Of a stretch of DNA of 64,000 bases, positions 1-12,130 are shown piece after piece. The DNA comes from Erpetoichthys calabaricus (lineage: Eukaryota; Chordata; Cladistia; Polypteriformes; Polypteridae): positions 84,946,913 to 85,010,912 of the forward strand of contig NC_041396.2 in assembly GCF_900747795.2 (NCBI RefSeq). Direction: 5' to 3'. Positions within the stretch are counted from its first letter, which is position 1. Each line of letters opens with the position of its first letter. The notes under the pieces were generated by a model that was given only the letters and a program-made list of their open reading frames with translations, made no database searches and was not told the DNA's origin. A program made the position numbers and the translations under genes.

Positions 1-337
1 CCCAGCTGCCAAAAACTGAAACACACACATGTAGTTGAAATAGAGGATTGCAAGCACTGGAAAAGTGCTTTAAATAAAAAAAAAGACTTAAAATTAATGT
101 CATTTAACCTATAACCAGACAGTTTTGTCCATTAACTTATTTTTTTATCTGATACACCATTTACTGACGGACATTCGCAACGACAAATAAAGAGTGACTC
201 AAATCACAAATTATTCCAAACATGTCAAATGATTCTGATAACACACGATTTGTTAATGGACCAGAGGTGTAATAAAATACATCTTTATGAATCTGTATGT
301 GCTAAGTTTTTGGGTTCAAGATATTTGATTGTTAATA

Positions 338-1257
338 CAGTAATTCCTCCTCGATCGCAGGGGTTGCGTTCCAGAACCCCCCGCGAAAGGTGAAAATCCG
401 CGAAGTAGAAACCATATGTTTATATGGTTATTTTTATATTGTCATGTTTGGGTCACAGATTTGCACAGAAACACAGGAAGTTGTAGAGAGACAGGAACGT
501 TATTCAAACACTGCAAACAAACATTTGTCTCTTTTTCAAAAGTTTAAACTGTGCTCCATGACAAGACAGAGATGACAGCTCTGTCTCACAATTAAAAGAA
601 TGCAAGCATATCTTCCTCTTCAAAGGAGTGCGCATCAGGAGCAGAGAATGTCAGAGAGAGAGAGAGAAAAGCAAACAAATCAATAGGGCTGTTTGGCTTT
701 TAAGTATGCGAAGCACCGCGGCACAAAGCAGTTGCAATGAAGGCAGCAGCTCACACCCCCTCCCGTCAGGAGCAGAGAATGTGAGAGAGAGAGAGAAAGA
801 GAGAGAGACAGATAAAAACAAACAATCAAAAATCAATACGTGCCCTTCGAGCTTTTAAGTATGCGAAGCACCGTGCAGTATGTCGCTTCATGAAGCAGCT
901 GCACAGAAGGGACAAACGTGAAGGTAATCTTTCAGCATTTTTAGATGAGCGTCCGTATTGTCTAGGTGTGCGAACAGCCCCCCTACTCACACCCCCTCCG
1001 TCAGGAGCAGAGAATGTCAGAGCAAGAGAGAGAGAGAGAGAGAAAAAAAAAGTTGGGTAGCTTCTCAGCCATCTGCCAATAGCGTCCCTTGTATGAAATC
1101 AACTGGGCAAACCAACTGAGGAAGCATGTACCAGAAATTAAAAGACCCATTGTCCGCAGAAATCCGCGAACCAGCAAAAAATCCGCAATATATATTTAAA
1201 TATGCTTACCTATAAAATCCGCAATAGAGTGAAGCACGATATAGCGAGGGAATACTG
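338..1257 (+). mobile_element. Tigger/pogo-like non-autonomous element, copy A
   Basis: A 920-base element flanked by TA on both sides, the target duplication expected for Tc1/mariner/pogo elements. It starts CAGTAATTCC and ends with the inverted form GGGAATACTG. Both ends carry the CGCGA/TCGCG-rich subterminal sequence typical of Tigger-family termini. The interior holds several GA-rich blocks (about 652-666, 783-803, 1027-1042) and a repeated segment around CTTTTAAGTATGCGAAGCAC, seen near 697 and 851. No transposase is visible. It is homologous, in opposite orientation, to the element at 9955-10665, so both copies derive from one non-autonomous family. Confidence 0.8.
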
Positions 1258-2629
1258 TAATATTTGATTATGCTTGTTAAGGCTTCCAAATGAGCATTAA
1301 ACACTAAAAAATTTTAATTCATTGCATATCCACATATTTAGCCAATGTATTCTTTGTTGAACTGCCAGTCATTGTGAGAATGTCTGAGGGACTGTGCTAC
1401 AGTAGCATATGGGAGAGAAGACTGGAACAGCAGGGTTGTAATAAGTTCATCTCTTGTGAACCCAGTTTTGTACTACCTATACATAAATGATGAAATGAAA
1501 AAAAATGCTGAATGAATGGTGAACATACTACCTGTACACAAATGCTGAACTGTACAATTTGCATACCATGAACTGCTTGGCTTGTGATTTTTTTTCTGTA
1601 TAATTTTACACTCTGTCCCAAAGAAAGATCCCCCCCCCCCCCCCCTTTTGAGGTTGGAGTACAAAATGTATCTCAACCACAATGTTGCTGATGATAGATA
1701 AAAAAAAAAAAAAAAAAATACTCCACCCAAAAATTATCTTTTTTGTTTATATGTTACTTACCTAATGTAGCCTAATTTGTAGCAATAGACAAGGAAAAAC
1801 TTTAATTACATGTTTTCACAGAGAATGAAGACAACCAATTTTATGATGCACAAAATGCCATGTCTGTCCATTGCTCAGTCAAATGCAGACTAGATAATGC
1901 ATTGGCACAGACTTAACTTTACAAGCAGCTTGGTATTCGGTAAGGCTTAGCACAAGAAGGCAAACAAACGTTGGAAACCCATAAATATACCTATTTTCTA
2001 AACCTAATTTTTCCACAGAAGAGTCAGAGCCTCTAACAGCAATATCAGCTACAAGTATTACACCATGTAAGAGTGCAAGAAAAAACCAAGTTAGCTTAAT
2101 TAACAGCAGGCCAGTTCAAAGTTGCAAGTTAGTCTAACATGCAGATCATCTGGGAATAGGACACAACTCAAGTATGCAAAGAAAACCACATATACCTGAA
2201 TAAAACATGCACAGTTCACAGATAAAGTGATCAGGTTGAGAATTAAACCCAGGTCCCTTAAACTGAATGACATATGCTCTAAATATTGGACAACCAGGTT
2301 ACCCCAAAAACAGTGAAATAAACATTGCTACTCGCTAACACAGCAACATTTTAATATGTGCATTTTTCAGAGTCAACATGGAGATTAACATCTAACTGAT
2401 GTATGAACCTTTTGCAAAAGGCAGAGCACCATTAAGATCCTGAACTGCAGGGCTGAAGTTAACAAACAGAGCTACTTGTAGATGAGGTGATGCAAAACCA
2501 GCTGCAATATCAAGTGCATCTCTAAACGTGTCATGCCTTTTTGCAAGCACAATATTTCCACACCTTAGTGGTGAAAAAATGCTACTATGCTACTTCATTA
2601 AGTTATTTTTGTGGAAAATATTATATATA
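1258..2629. other. Unassigned intron sequence
   Basis: No gene or recognisable element. It holds a run of 16 C (1630-1645) followed by an A-run near 1701-1718, both simple-sequence tracts likely to vary in length. A tRNA-SINE-like trace around 2240-2310 is too weak to call. Confidence 0.5.
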
Positions 2630-2810
2630 CAGTAGACCCACGCGAAGTCGCGGTTCAGGGTTCGCGGACTCAGTCGTTTGCGGATTTTTTCTTAGAACCT
2701 AACTATCAATAGTTAGCGGAAAGCACAAATATCCTCCGCAATTTTTTATGGCTTTTTTCGTGGCAATACTGTGCTGTAGAGAGAACAGGAAATAACTGCT
2801 GAGGGAAACT

Positions 2811-3140
2811 GTTTGGGATGGTAAAAGTAGCCAATCCAAGAGCGTTATTCATTTCTCCTTGCTGCTGATTGACTGCTGCCATGTGACGCGTCTCCTGGTG
2901 AGTGGGTTTACCACCGCTGAGGGAAATGCGGTTTGGGATGGTGAAGGTAGCCAATCCAAGAGCGTTATTCATTTCTCCTTGCTGATGATTGGACTGCTGC
3001 TTTGTGACGCGTCTCCAGGTGAGTGGGTTTACCACCGCGTTTTGGGATGGTGAAAGTAGCCAATCCGAGAGATTTATTCATTTCTCCTTGTTGATGATTG
3101 ACAGCTGCTTTGTTACGCGTCTCCAGCTGAGTGTCCTCGT
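2811..3140 (+). repeat. Three tandem ~110-120-bp repeats with CCAAT boxes
   Basis: The anchor TTTGGGATGGT recurs at about 2812, 2932 and 3041, and each copy continues with AGCCAATCC, then ATTTCTCCTTG, then an ACGCGTCTCC block. The copies differ by only a few bases. They lie immediately upstream of the transposase start at 3184. Each holds a CCAAT box (near 2831, 2951, 3061), so the array looks like a duplicated promoter or transposase-binding region. Confidence 0.8.
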
Positions 3141-3183
3141 GTTTTCCATTTTGTTATTGTTTTGTTATTTTTAAACGCACACG

Positions 3184-3649
3184 ATGTCGTCGAACCGCTC
3201 TGCACCTTCTAAGGCTTCTGGAACTGAGCCTAAGCGCCAGAAGAAGTTTAAAACACTCCAGGAGAAGGTTGATTTGCTCCAGGAACTAAAAAGTTATTCT
3301 GCAGTAGCGCGCCACTATGGCATTAATGAAAGCACCGTATGCTACATAAAGAAGAACGAAGCAGTTTCTGTGATAGTGCCAAAAAGGAAAAGACCGTAAG
3401 GAATTAGAATATCATCAGGATGGAACCTGCCTTGGCACTTTGGATCACCGACTGCAGGAAGATGGTAACATCATCCGTGAGAAAGCACAGAAATTGTACC
3501 AGCAGTTTGCTACAGGAGACAATGTAGCAACTTCCTATCACAATGTTCCTGAAACCTATAAAGAAAAGCCAGCGCGAAACCCCACCAGAACAAGACCCAT
3601 ACAAAGACACGACTCCTCCTGAAGAAGAGACTCCACCCGAGGAGTTTTA
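3184..3649 (+). pseudogene. Tigger/pogo transposase N-terminus (CENP-B HTH), broken
   Basis: The open stretch 3184-3399 encodes 71 residues. A Ser/Ala/Thr/Lys-rich leader is followed at residues 22-58 by the CENP-B-type helix-turn-helix (KFKTLQEKVDLLQEL...SAVARHYGINESTV), which binds the transposon ends in pogo/Tigger transposases and is the fold shared with host CENP-B. Downstream, ALWITDCRK near 3431 and REKAQKLYQQF near 3480 match the second HTH of the family but sit in different frames, so at least two frameshifts separate them. The catalytic DDE core is missing. The last block near 3587-3649 encodes a Pro/Glu-rich tail ending PPEEF and a stop, suggesting that a deletion joined the DNA-binding end to the C-terminal tail. 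No function is expected. Confidence 0.75.
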
Positions 3650-4379
3650 AATCTACTAAAGTCTTAAAGCTACTTCATCATCATCATCATTCATCATTGG
3701 TGAGTACCCGTACATTTTACTGTAATTTAATTAAATGAAATTATTATGTATTTACTCTACTTATAACAAAAAAAAAAAAAATGACAGCACATACCAAAGA
3801 AAACGCGCTTGCATGAATTACAGTACGTATAGCGGTAACATCGGTATTTACATTCTAGCACCACGGGAGACATAGCAGTACAGTACTGTACAGTAGACAG
3901 GTTTTCTTTTACATTGTTTTTAGGTAATGTATTAAGCCGAGTTTGCAACGAAATGAAAGTGCTTTGGGGGCATACTGTATTTAGGGTTGAATCTATAAAA
4001 ACAGGCATTTAAAAGGCATTTTTTAAACCACATCCAAAAGTCGCGGTATTTCACAATTCGTGGGTGCTCTAGGAACGTAACCCCCGCAAATTTTGGGGGT
4101 GTACTGTATGTATATATAAGGCTGACTAGCTATTAAAGACAGAAATACAACTCCATCTTTGGCTGAATTATTATGCACTTCAGGGGAAAAAAAAATCCTT
4201 TTTTGTGTTGCGTATTTGTATATATTGTGACGCAAAATAATTTTAATCACTTTAAGTTGCTAAATAACCTGTAAATTTCTAATTGATTGTATTTGTGTGT
4301 ACCAACTTATCTGCAACAAGGTCATGCCGTGATGGTTTTGACTAATAGGACACACGACAAAACAGTTTGGGATCCTGGT

Positions 4380-5850
4380 TGGGATTGCCCCGCCAGACAC
4401 ACAGTCCAGTTCCACCCTCCGGAAATTACCCTTTATCTGCCACAGCTGGGTGTTATGTGGGCGTCCCCTTGGCCTGGTCCAGCCACTCGGGTCCTCAACA
4501 ATGAGGATCCTGTGAGCCAGGTCACCCTCAGGGAACCGCGCCACATTGCCGTAGGTAACAATGCAAGTAATGTACCTCATTCGGGAATCTGAGTAACTGC
4601 TCATTCAACACAAAGTCAAGCCAGTGGTACCCAAGGATTCCCCAAAGAGACACAGTGCCGAAGGAGTCCAATCTTCATCTCAGGTCACTGGATAGTGTCC
4701 ATGTATCGCAACCATATAGCAAGACAGGAAGCACCAGGACTCTAAAGACTTGGACCTTCGTCCTTTTGCATAGATATCGGGAGTGCCACACACCCCTTTC
4801 CAGAGACCTCCTGACCCCCCCATGCTCTCCCAATCAGTGTACTGACTTCATAGGAAAAGTCACCAGAGACATGAATGTCACTGCCGAGGTAAGTAAACAT
4901 TTCAACCAGGTTGACACTCTCTCCGCAAAAAGACACACTGCTGATGGCTGTACCTAAGAGGTCATTAAAGGCGTGGATCTTGGTTTTTATCCAGGACACC
5001 TGCACGCCCAGACACTCAGACTCCTTGCTCAGTCTCTTGAGAGCCCCAATCAGAGCTTCCATTCACTCCACGAAGGTTACAGCATTGTCAGCAAAGTCAA
5101 GATCAGTGAAACTCACTTCACCAACCGATACCCCACAGCCACTAGACTCTACAACCTTGCCCAACACCCAGTCCATGCAAGCTTTGAACAAACTAGAAGC
5201 AAAAACACACCCCTGGCGAACCCTAGAATCAACTAGGGAAAAAAGCAGAGGTTCCTCATCCACTCTGCACAGGACTCACAGTTCCAGTGTATAACCCAGA
5301 CATGATATCCAGCAACCTTGAGGGGATCCCGCAAATTCTCAGGATGTCCCACAGGGCAGCTTGCTCAACTGACTTGAAGGCTACAAAGAAACTCTGCCAA
5401 TATTCGAGTTTCCGCTCCATGAGAACACTCAGTGCAAGGATGTGGTCGATGGTAGACTTCTTAAGTATAAAACCAGACTGCTCCATTCGCTGGTACTTGA
5501 GCAAGTGATCACGGATCCTATTAAGGACGACTCTAGCAAGGACCTTACGTGGCACTGAGAGCACTGTTATCCCCATGTAGTTGCTGCAATCCAAGCGATC
5601 ACCCTTCCCTTTCCAGAAATGGACAATAAGTCATGTTTTCCAGTTAGTTGGGATGATGGCAATCTCCCAAGTGGAAGCAAATATTGCTTGCAATGTCAGG
5701 AAAACAGCCTTACCACCAGCCTGGAGAAATTCACCCCAGATACCAAAGATCCCTGCAGCCTTCCAATCCCTCAGCTGGTTCACCACCTGTCCAGTCTCAG
5801 TGAGATTGGGTGGTTCACAGCTATTTAGAGGATCAGCCTCAAGAACCGTG
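4380..5850 (-). mobile_element. Decayed LINE: reverse transcriptase and C-terminal part
   Basis: On the minus strand, translated pieces follow non-LTR reverse transcriptase order. They are a pre-RT segment (5620-5840), SNYMGITVLSVPRKVLARVV with IDHILALSVLMERK (5400-5594), RQGCVFASSLFKACMDWVLG with a degraded FAD(D) box (5070-5260), SWIKTKIHAFNDL and TYLGSDIHVSG (4800-5040), and a tail with the repeated R-P-R-G-R-P signature near 4440-4560. The pieces lie in several frames with stops, and the endonuclease and 3' tail are missing. The Y-L-G-S and R-P-R-G-R-P pattern suggests an RTE-like clade, but I am not certain of the clade. It is a different, older family from the copies at 12698 and 34922. 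Confidence 0.75.
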
Positions 5851-5859
5851 GATAATTAA

Positions 5860-6790
5860 TAATTATGTCACTATTTATTTGTTACAGACCTTATATTCTT
5901 CAACCACATTTGTTGCACATCTTATTTTCTTTAAAATAAAAAGTTACATAAAAGTAACAGACTTGTGACTAGCAGCTAACAGCACAAGGAACTGTGCTTC
6001 CTGAATACCTGTATGCACGCTGCTTCACTGTTTAAGCGGTTCCTTTTAAGATTATGCAAAATCATCAACAACTCTCCTCCCAGCATGAGATAGACAAGCA
6101 ATCAAACAAAATAATATTAATAATTGTGATTTCTGTGATGTCATCAAATTTGACTAGTTTTTGTCATTGCTTATTTCTTAATCTGCATAAACCATTTCCT
6201 AAAATGCAACATGTTTTCTAAATTATTAAAACAAAATTTAAGGATGTTCACAACAATCTTCTGTCTTAAGAATTATTTTACGCTTTCATAGGAATTCTAA
6301 TTTATACTTTTACTAGAACTGACATTTCTACCCCTTCCTCTATTCATCCTTCTACTCAGAATTGTGCCATAGTGCAATATAAGGTGTTGCTGTAAAGTGG
6401 AGGGTGGTGGATGGTGCTTTATCGCCAAATTCTTGTTTTAGGTGTGAGAGTTTGGTCCTCCTCCTACCCACACCCACATAGCAAAACTCATTGTGCAACT
6501 ATGTAACTTAAATGTTACATACTTTAACTGCATTTTTGAATTAACACCAACTACTATATTGCGAGCTTAAAGGTCATATGAAATAAACACTTCAGGTAAC
6601 TAATCCCCCCCACAGAAAATATAGAGGCTATTGTTCTTACCATCATGCAACACAGATTTGTGTTTTCTATTACATAAAATAATACTAAGCATTGTAACAA
6701 ATTCTGGTTTATCATGGTGCAGGAGAGGCACAGCATGTTGCACATGGGTCGGACATGAACAGTATGTAAGAATTTCATTGCAGTCTGCAT
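5860..6790. other. Unassigned intron sequence
   Basis: AT-rich sequence with no gene, no terminal repeats and no recognisable transposon on either strand. Confidence 0.5.
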
Positions 6791-6792
6791 AT

Positions 6793-8027
6793 TAGGGCTG
6801 GCTGCAACTAATTACTTTGATAGTCAATTAATATGTCAATTATTTCGTCGATTAATAGTCTGGTAAAAAGTTCATTTGAATATAAAACATTCAGAAATTT
6901 ACTTTAAAAAAATACAAAAAAAATTATACAACATGTATATAACAAGACATTGAAAATAAATAATAAATAGAAATAAAAAAACTTAGTAGCACTTTTGGCT
7001 CTGGGTGTGCAATGAAAACACACACAAGATTTCCTAAAAAAACTTAACTACACTCACAATGTTCCTTATGTATTGAGAATCACACTAAACACACAATTCA
7101 AAATTAAACGTATTTTTTTTTTTTTCAGGCAAAGCATTATGTAAATATATCTGACCACCACAATTGCATCATCATTACTTTTGCCTTTTTTTTTTTGTTA
7201 AAGTCTGCAGTAATGTTTGAAATTAGTTGTCATACGCTGGGAAATGTCCAGACGATTTTCCTTTTGTAGCAAAGCAAGTGGTTTCATTTGTGTGAACCTC
7301 CGTTCTTCTTTTGCTATTTAATATGCAGAGTTTATTTTAACTGAAAGTAAGTTAATATCTTTTTGCATCATCATTCGTCTTTTTTGTATCTGGGAACCTT
7401 TTACCACCACTGATTCTTTGGCACATTTGCTTGCAAACTAAACACTGTCGCAGCCTGCCAAGTGTCATTTTCTGGCAGAAGTGTGCTATTAGATCTTCAC
7501 GTTTTAAAATGATGACCCTTCCATAAAATGTGTCTTATTGGCTAAACTAGGCTTGCTGCAGCAGCAATTGCACATTATTGCGTCTTCCTCCAGATTGTTT
7601 AAATGGCATTTGAAGTCCGATAACCAACTAGTCTGGAACTTTTGCTTTTCCACCCGGCTCCCGCTCTTTAACACCTTTCAGTCACAGTTGATGTACTGGG
7701 AGATTCATAGTGGCACTCTCACTGAAATTTTTAATTAATTTACACAAAAGATTGAAAAGAAAAAAAAAAAAAGTTTTCTGCTCGGACAGGGATTTACATT
7801 TCTTCGCAACCATTTTTTGTAAAGACACCCACACTAATCTTACATGTGAATGCAGTACTATAATTTAGGAGAGTGAAAAAATAAAATCTATTTTGGCAAG
7901 TTAATATTTGAATGTTTACTAACTAGTGGCTAATGACATTTTTTTAGTCAACTATTATAAAACTGAACAACATTTTTAATATTTCGATTATTATCGATAA
8001 TGACGATTAGTTAGACGATTAGGTATT
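6793..8027. mobile_element. hAT-like non-autonomous element (decayed)
   Basis: The left end reads TAGGGCTGGCTGCAACTAAT and then a run of ATTAAT/TCGATTAAT motifs. The right end (about 7975-8027) carries the inverted equivalents TTTCGATTATTATCGATAAT and GACGATTAG. This resembles the widespread fish hAT terminus that begins with a GGGCTGCAAC-like sequence followed by CGATTA repeats. The outermost bases of the right end are lost, so the boundary is approximate. The interior is AT-rich with no open transposase frame. Confidence 0.55.
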
Positions 8028-8165
8028 ACATCAGCATCCGACATCATATTTTTTTTCACACATATGTATAGATATGATAATTATTGCAATTGAATGGAAT
8101 GACTTTTGAAGCCAAATATTTTTATGCCTACACAAAATATGACTTGGTAATTGCTAACTTCAACT

Positions 8166-8749
8166 CAGGGGTACTCAACTCTGATCCTCAAGGTCCACAG
8201 TGGCTGCAGGTTTTATTGCTTTAATAAAATTTTTAAATTAGAACCCATTTATTTACTACTAAAGCAATACTTTTTTTGAACTTGGTTTTAGCTAAGTCAT
8301 TTGTTACTGTTCAGAACCCTTAATTGGCTATTCAGGTTTTAAACAGCTGCAATAAGGTTTTAACTGTTACCTGTTTTCTTAACCAGCAATCAGTTAATGA
8401 TGAGGTGCAAATGTCAAATGAACCAGTAGCTCATAAGCTAACATGCTTCCACTTAAACCCATGTATATGTATCATTAAGTATCTGTGTTAATACAAGGTT
8501 TTAAAATAAAAAGAAAAGCTAAGGACCAAGAGTTATAAACCTGTTCCAAAGCACAAAACATACGGATAATGTTCTCAGAAAATGAAAAACCTGCAATGTC
8601 ATAAAAAATTGTTTTGAAAGCACTAATAAGGCATATAATTGAATATCGGGTTTTATTATCTACTAAGCCTGGATTCCAATTATAAAACTGGTTGAAATGA
8701 AATCCTGCACACACAGCAGACCTCCAGGACTGGGGTTGAGTACCCTCTG
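8166..8749. mobile_element. hAT-like MITE with 8-bp target duplication
   Basis: A 584-base element with imperfect terminal inverted repeats of about 50 bases. The left end is CAGGGGTACTCAACTCTGAT; the right end, read inverted, is CAGAGGGTACTCAACCCCAG. Both continue into a CTGCAGG/GTGCAGG block. The flanks CTTCAACT and CCTTAACT agree at six of eight positions, consistent with a decayed 8-bp hAT duplication. No coding capacity. Confidence 0.75.
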
Positions 8750-9954
8750 CCTTAACTCATTAAATACATAAACATAACCACTGAAAGAAAATGAGAAAAT
8801 AATTAAACAGTAAATTAATAAATAACAATTCTTAACATATTATCTAGTGACCACTATAACATGATATGGATTGTTACCATTAGATTAAAAGGTTAGTAAA
8901 ATTCACGTCTTAAAGAAAGAAAAAAAAAAATCACTTTATGCTATGTTGTTTTAACCCTCAGTAGTGCTCTATTACATTTCCTAGAAGGTAAGGCTTGAAA
9001 GGTGTGATGGTCAGCAGTAATCTTGTTTGCATGCAACCTGGACTCAAGAGTTGTACAGATTTTGCAGTTTAGACAAGTCACAGAAAATTATACTCTCAGA
9101 CAATCAAATCTAACATTTAACACTAGCTTTTTCATCAACAGGAATTGTCCCAAACCAAACAATTAAGAAGGGTGCAAGGATACATTCAATTATCAGGGAA
9201 CAGAATCTCCAAATGTAACTTTGAACAAATCAAGCAAAATAAAATATGTAATAAAATTATTCTTATTATATACAAAGTGGTCCTAAGTAACATTTAGAGG
9301 CTATACAACTAAATTATCTTGCTCTGAAAACGGAGTGCTCGTAAAAATGAAAAAGAAATAGAGATGCAAGATTGTTGGTTCTCAAAAATCTGCTAAGGAG
9401 CAATACCAACAAGACTCTGGGTAACTTACCAGGAAGAGGAAGCAAGTTCACCTTTTCCTCACACAAAAGTGAGGAATATTGTAAACTATAAAAAAAAAAA
9501 ATGAAAAAGGTGCCACAGTGGTAGAATTGCATTGTTTGACTATATCTTTGGGTCACTAATACTCCAAACAAAAATCAGAAAGAATATACATATCAACTGT
9601 ACAGAATGAACAGGAAATGTAGCAGTAAAATTTCAAAAAGGAGACAGGAATGTGAATTTCTCCTTGGGATTAATAAAGTATCTATCTAAGCGCTGTAAGG
9701 TCTGGGTGAATCCACAATTTGGGACAAAGTGTCCCAGCAAAAAGAGGCAGGTTAAATATGGTTGTGCTAACGACATATGACAAAACATCTGGTAATGGTC
9801 ACAACTAATGGTTGTTGCATCATTGAAATGGAATAAAAAAAAATGCAGGCAATCTTAAGAAAAACAAAATGGTATCAGACAAATGTAAGTATTTTTAACA
9901 TCATTAAAAAATGTTAAATATGAATTCTGTGGGTTAAAGAAACTAATTGACATA
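8750..9954. other. Mostly unassigned, with one LINE/SINE tail
   Basis: AT-rich intron sequence. The only recognised piece is the tail motif at 9653-9688 (listed separately). A-runs near 8919-8929 and 9489-9500 are simple sequence. Confidence 0.5.
9653..9688 (+). repeat. 3' tail of a fish LINE/SINE, ending (TATC)n
   Basis: GAATTTCTCCTTGGGATTAA followed by TAAAGTATCTATCTA is the common fish repeat tail. The same motif occurs in reverse orientation at 43456-43510, where its (TAGA)n repeat is longer. Only the tail is preserved here. Confidence 0.6.
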
Positions 9955-10665
9955 CAGTAATCCCTCGCTATATCGCGCTTCGCCTTTCGCGGCTTCACTC
10001 CATTGCGGATTTTATATGTAAGCATATTTAAATATATATCGTGGATTTTTCGCTGCTTCGCGGGTTTCTGCGGACAATGGGCCTTTTAATTTCTGGTACA
10101 TTCTTCTGAAAGATTATCTTCACGTTGCTATCTTTTGTGCAGCTGCTTCCTGAAACGACATGCTGCACGGTGCTTTGCATACTTAAAAGCTCGAAGGGCA
10201 CGTATTGATTTTTGCTTGCTTGTTTTTCTCTGTCTCTCTCTCTCTTTCTGTGCTCTTGACGGAGGGGGTGTGAGCTGCCGCCTTCAACAGCTTTGTGCCA
10301 CGGTGCTTCGCATACTTAAAAGCCAAACAGCCCTATTGATTTTCCTCTGCCTTTATGACAGTCTCTGCTCCTGACTCCTTTGAAGAGGAAGATATGTTTG
10401 CATTCTTTTAATTGTGAGACGGAACTGTCATCTCTGTCTTGTCATGGAGCACAGTTTAAACTTTTGAAAAAGAGACAAATGTTTGTTTGCAGTGTTTGAA
10501 TAACGTTCCTGTCTCTCTACAACCTCCTGTGTTTCTGCGCAAATCTGTGACCCAAGCATGACAATATAAAAATAACCATATAAACATATGGTTTCTACTT
10601 CGCGTATTTTCTTATTTCGCGGGTGGCTCTGGAACGCAACCCCCGCGATGGAGGGGGGATTACTG
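9955..10665 (-). mobile_element. Tigger/pogo-like non-autonomous element, copy B
   Basis: A 711-base element with flanking TA, starting CAGTAATCCCTCGCTATATC and ending GGGGGGATTACTG. It is the reverse-complement relative of the 338-1257 element; for example the GTCATGGAGCACAGTTTAAA block near 10440 matches inverted sequence near 545-565. It also carries the doubled segment seen in copy A (CATACTTAAAAGC at about 10178 and 10310) and a TC-rich block near 10229-10250. Copy B is shorter and its termini are the less altered of the two. No transposase frame. Confidence 0.8.
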
Positions 10666-12130
10666 TATACAGTTTTTGTGTAAAGCCACAGAAAACAGCA
10701 AGAGAAAAAATAAATAAGACATCATTTCATAAAATTGACCCCTTCTAAGGTGTAAACTCTGGAGGCATCCAAAAGACTTTCCAGGATGACAAATACAGAA
10801 CACCTTTTATAACAGAGGGGCATGAACATGATCTGCCTTGATCCAACTGCGTGCCGCAGGGTCACAGCCATGCCAATAGACCAAATATTCAATATAGGCA
10901 CTATGATGTCAAAAACTCAAAATATTTGAAGTTTCAAATTCCTCATTGCCATCTTTTTGAACAGGAGAAAAGGGAGGTTAAGATCTATAATAAGGACTAG
11001 TTTACACAGGTCTAAGTTTAGATACATGAAAAATCAGCTGTATCCCAAGATAGGCAGGAAAGGCCAGTCGATATGAAACCAGACCCACCTTTTTATTTTC
11101 CCCAAACAATATAAGGACTGATATTTGTACGAGCAAGTTGATGAAACTGAATTCTCTGTGAAAACCCAAAGTTCGACGCCTGTTTATGATAACAGTGCAT
11201 ACATTGATTAACACAGGTTTCCCACCTTCTTCAGGTTCTCCTAAATTAGCTCCCACACTCCCTTAAGTCTATTTTAATTATTATTAAACATTAGGAACTG
11301 ACAAGGACACCACAGAAAATCCCAGCAATTGTGGTTGATATACATATAGATGTTAAAAAGGATACATTTTTATAGAAGGGTAAAACAACATGTTACAGGT
11401 GAACTCCATCAATGACAATGTCTGTTTCTAATTTTTTGAAATTAATCAATTTTACATCATAAGTCTTAAAGTCCCCTTTCGCTCTGGCCATTGCCCTCCA
11501 GATGATAGCCTGACATCAATTCACAAAAGAAATTTCAAAAACAAAACACAAATTGGGGAATTTGTTCTGAAACTACAGGTGAGAGAAACCATTATGCCTT
11601 TTCTTTTTTAATCACTGTTGAACAAATTTGAAACAAGAGCAATGATTTTAATTTTAGAATTTTAAACACCTGTTTATAGTGGTATATTTTAAAGTAGCCA
11701 AGTCTGCATTTCATTTCAAAATGCATAAAAAAATGTGTATATTATGGAAATAAACTGTTAATGATCTAGAATATTCTGATGCCAGTAAGGGTTTAAAAAT
11801 CTTTTTGGCAATACCACACAGCAGAGACTGATTCTGCAATCAATTTCAAGTGAAAAATTGGAATTTCTGAAATCCTAGTTGGAATTTTCAACTGGATCGC
11901 CCACCTTAAGTCTGATTTCCACTTCGGAAACTGAGCACAGGTCTGTCAAGCCCGAGTTTGTCCAATTTCAAAGTATGACATCAATCCAAAATGGAGATAT
12001 GCATCATGAACTTCAGTAAAAGCTGTAGTATTATATTAGCACTTCTGTCTGTTTGAGTCACATGAAATCAGTCATACACACAGTCTATATATTTGGATGT
12101 GCAAAATACTGTGTAATACATAGTTATTTT
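10666..12130. other. Mostly unassigned intron sequence
   Basis: Apart from the small retroelement fossil at 11002-11256, no gene or repeat boundary is visible. Moderately AT-rich throughout. Confidence 0.5.
11002..11256 (-). mobile_element. Ty3/Gypsy-like retroelement fossil (small fragment)
   Basis: A short minus-strand stretch resembles the C-terminal end of a Ty3/Gypsy integrase region (a pattern like YRLAFPAYLGI followed by FHVSKLRPV). It is a small, broken, isolated fragment with no terminal repeats and no other recognised parts nearby. It looks old. Confidence 0.4.

Larger units (their letters stand above)
2630..4106 (+). mobile_element. Tigger-family DNA transposon, internally deleted
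   Basis: A 1477-base element bounded by TA dinucleotides, beginning CAGTAGACCC and ending in an inverted terminus (GGGGGTGTACTG). Subterminal blocks contain TCGCGGTT-like sequence, as in the smaller relatives at 338 and 9955. It contains, in order: three tandem CCAAT-bearing repeats (2811-3140), a transposase N-terminal coding segment (3184-3399, continuing in shifted frames), and a short acidic C-terminal-like tail ending at about 3649. The DDE catalytic region (several hundred residues in whole Tigger transposases) is absent. This is therefore a deletion derivative that could move only with a helper transposase. Family assignment rests on the HTH domain, the termini and the TA duplication. 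Confidence 0.8.

Noticed and set aside
652-1045. GA-rich blocks as GAGA-factor or promoter elements
   Set aside because: They are internal simple repeats of the Tigger MITE and recur as TC blocks in the inverted copy at 9955-10665.
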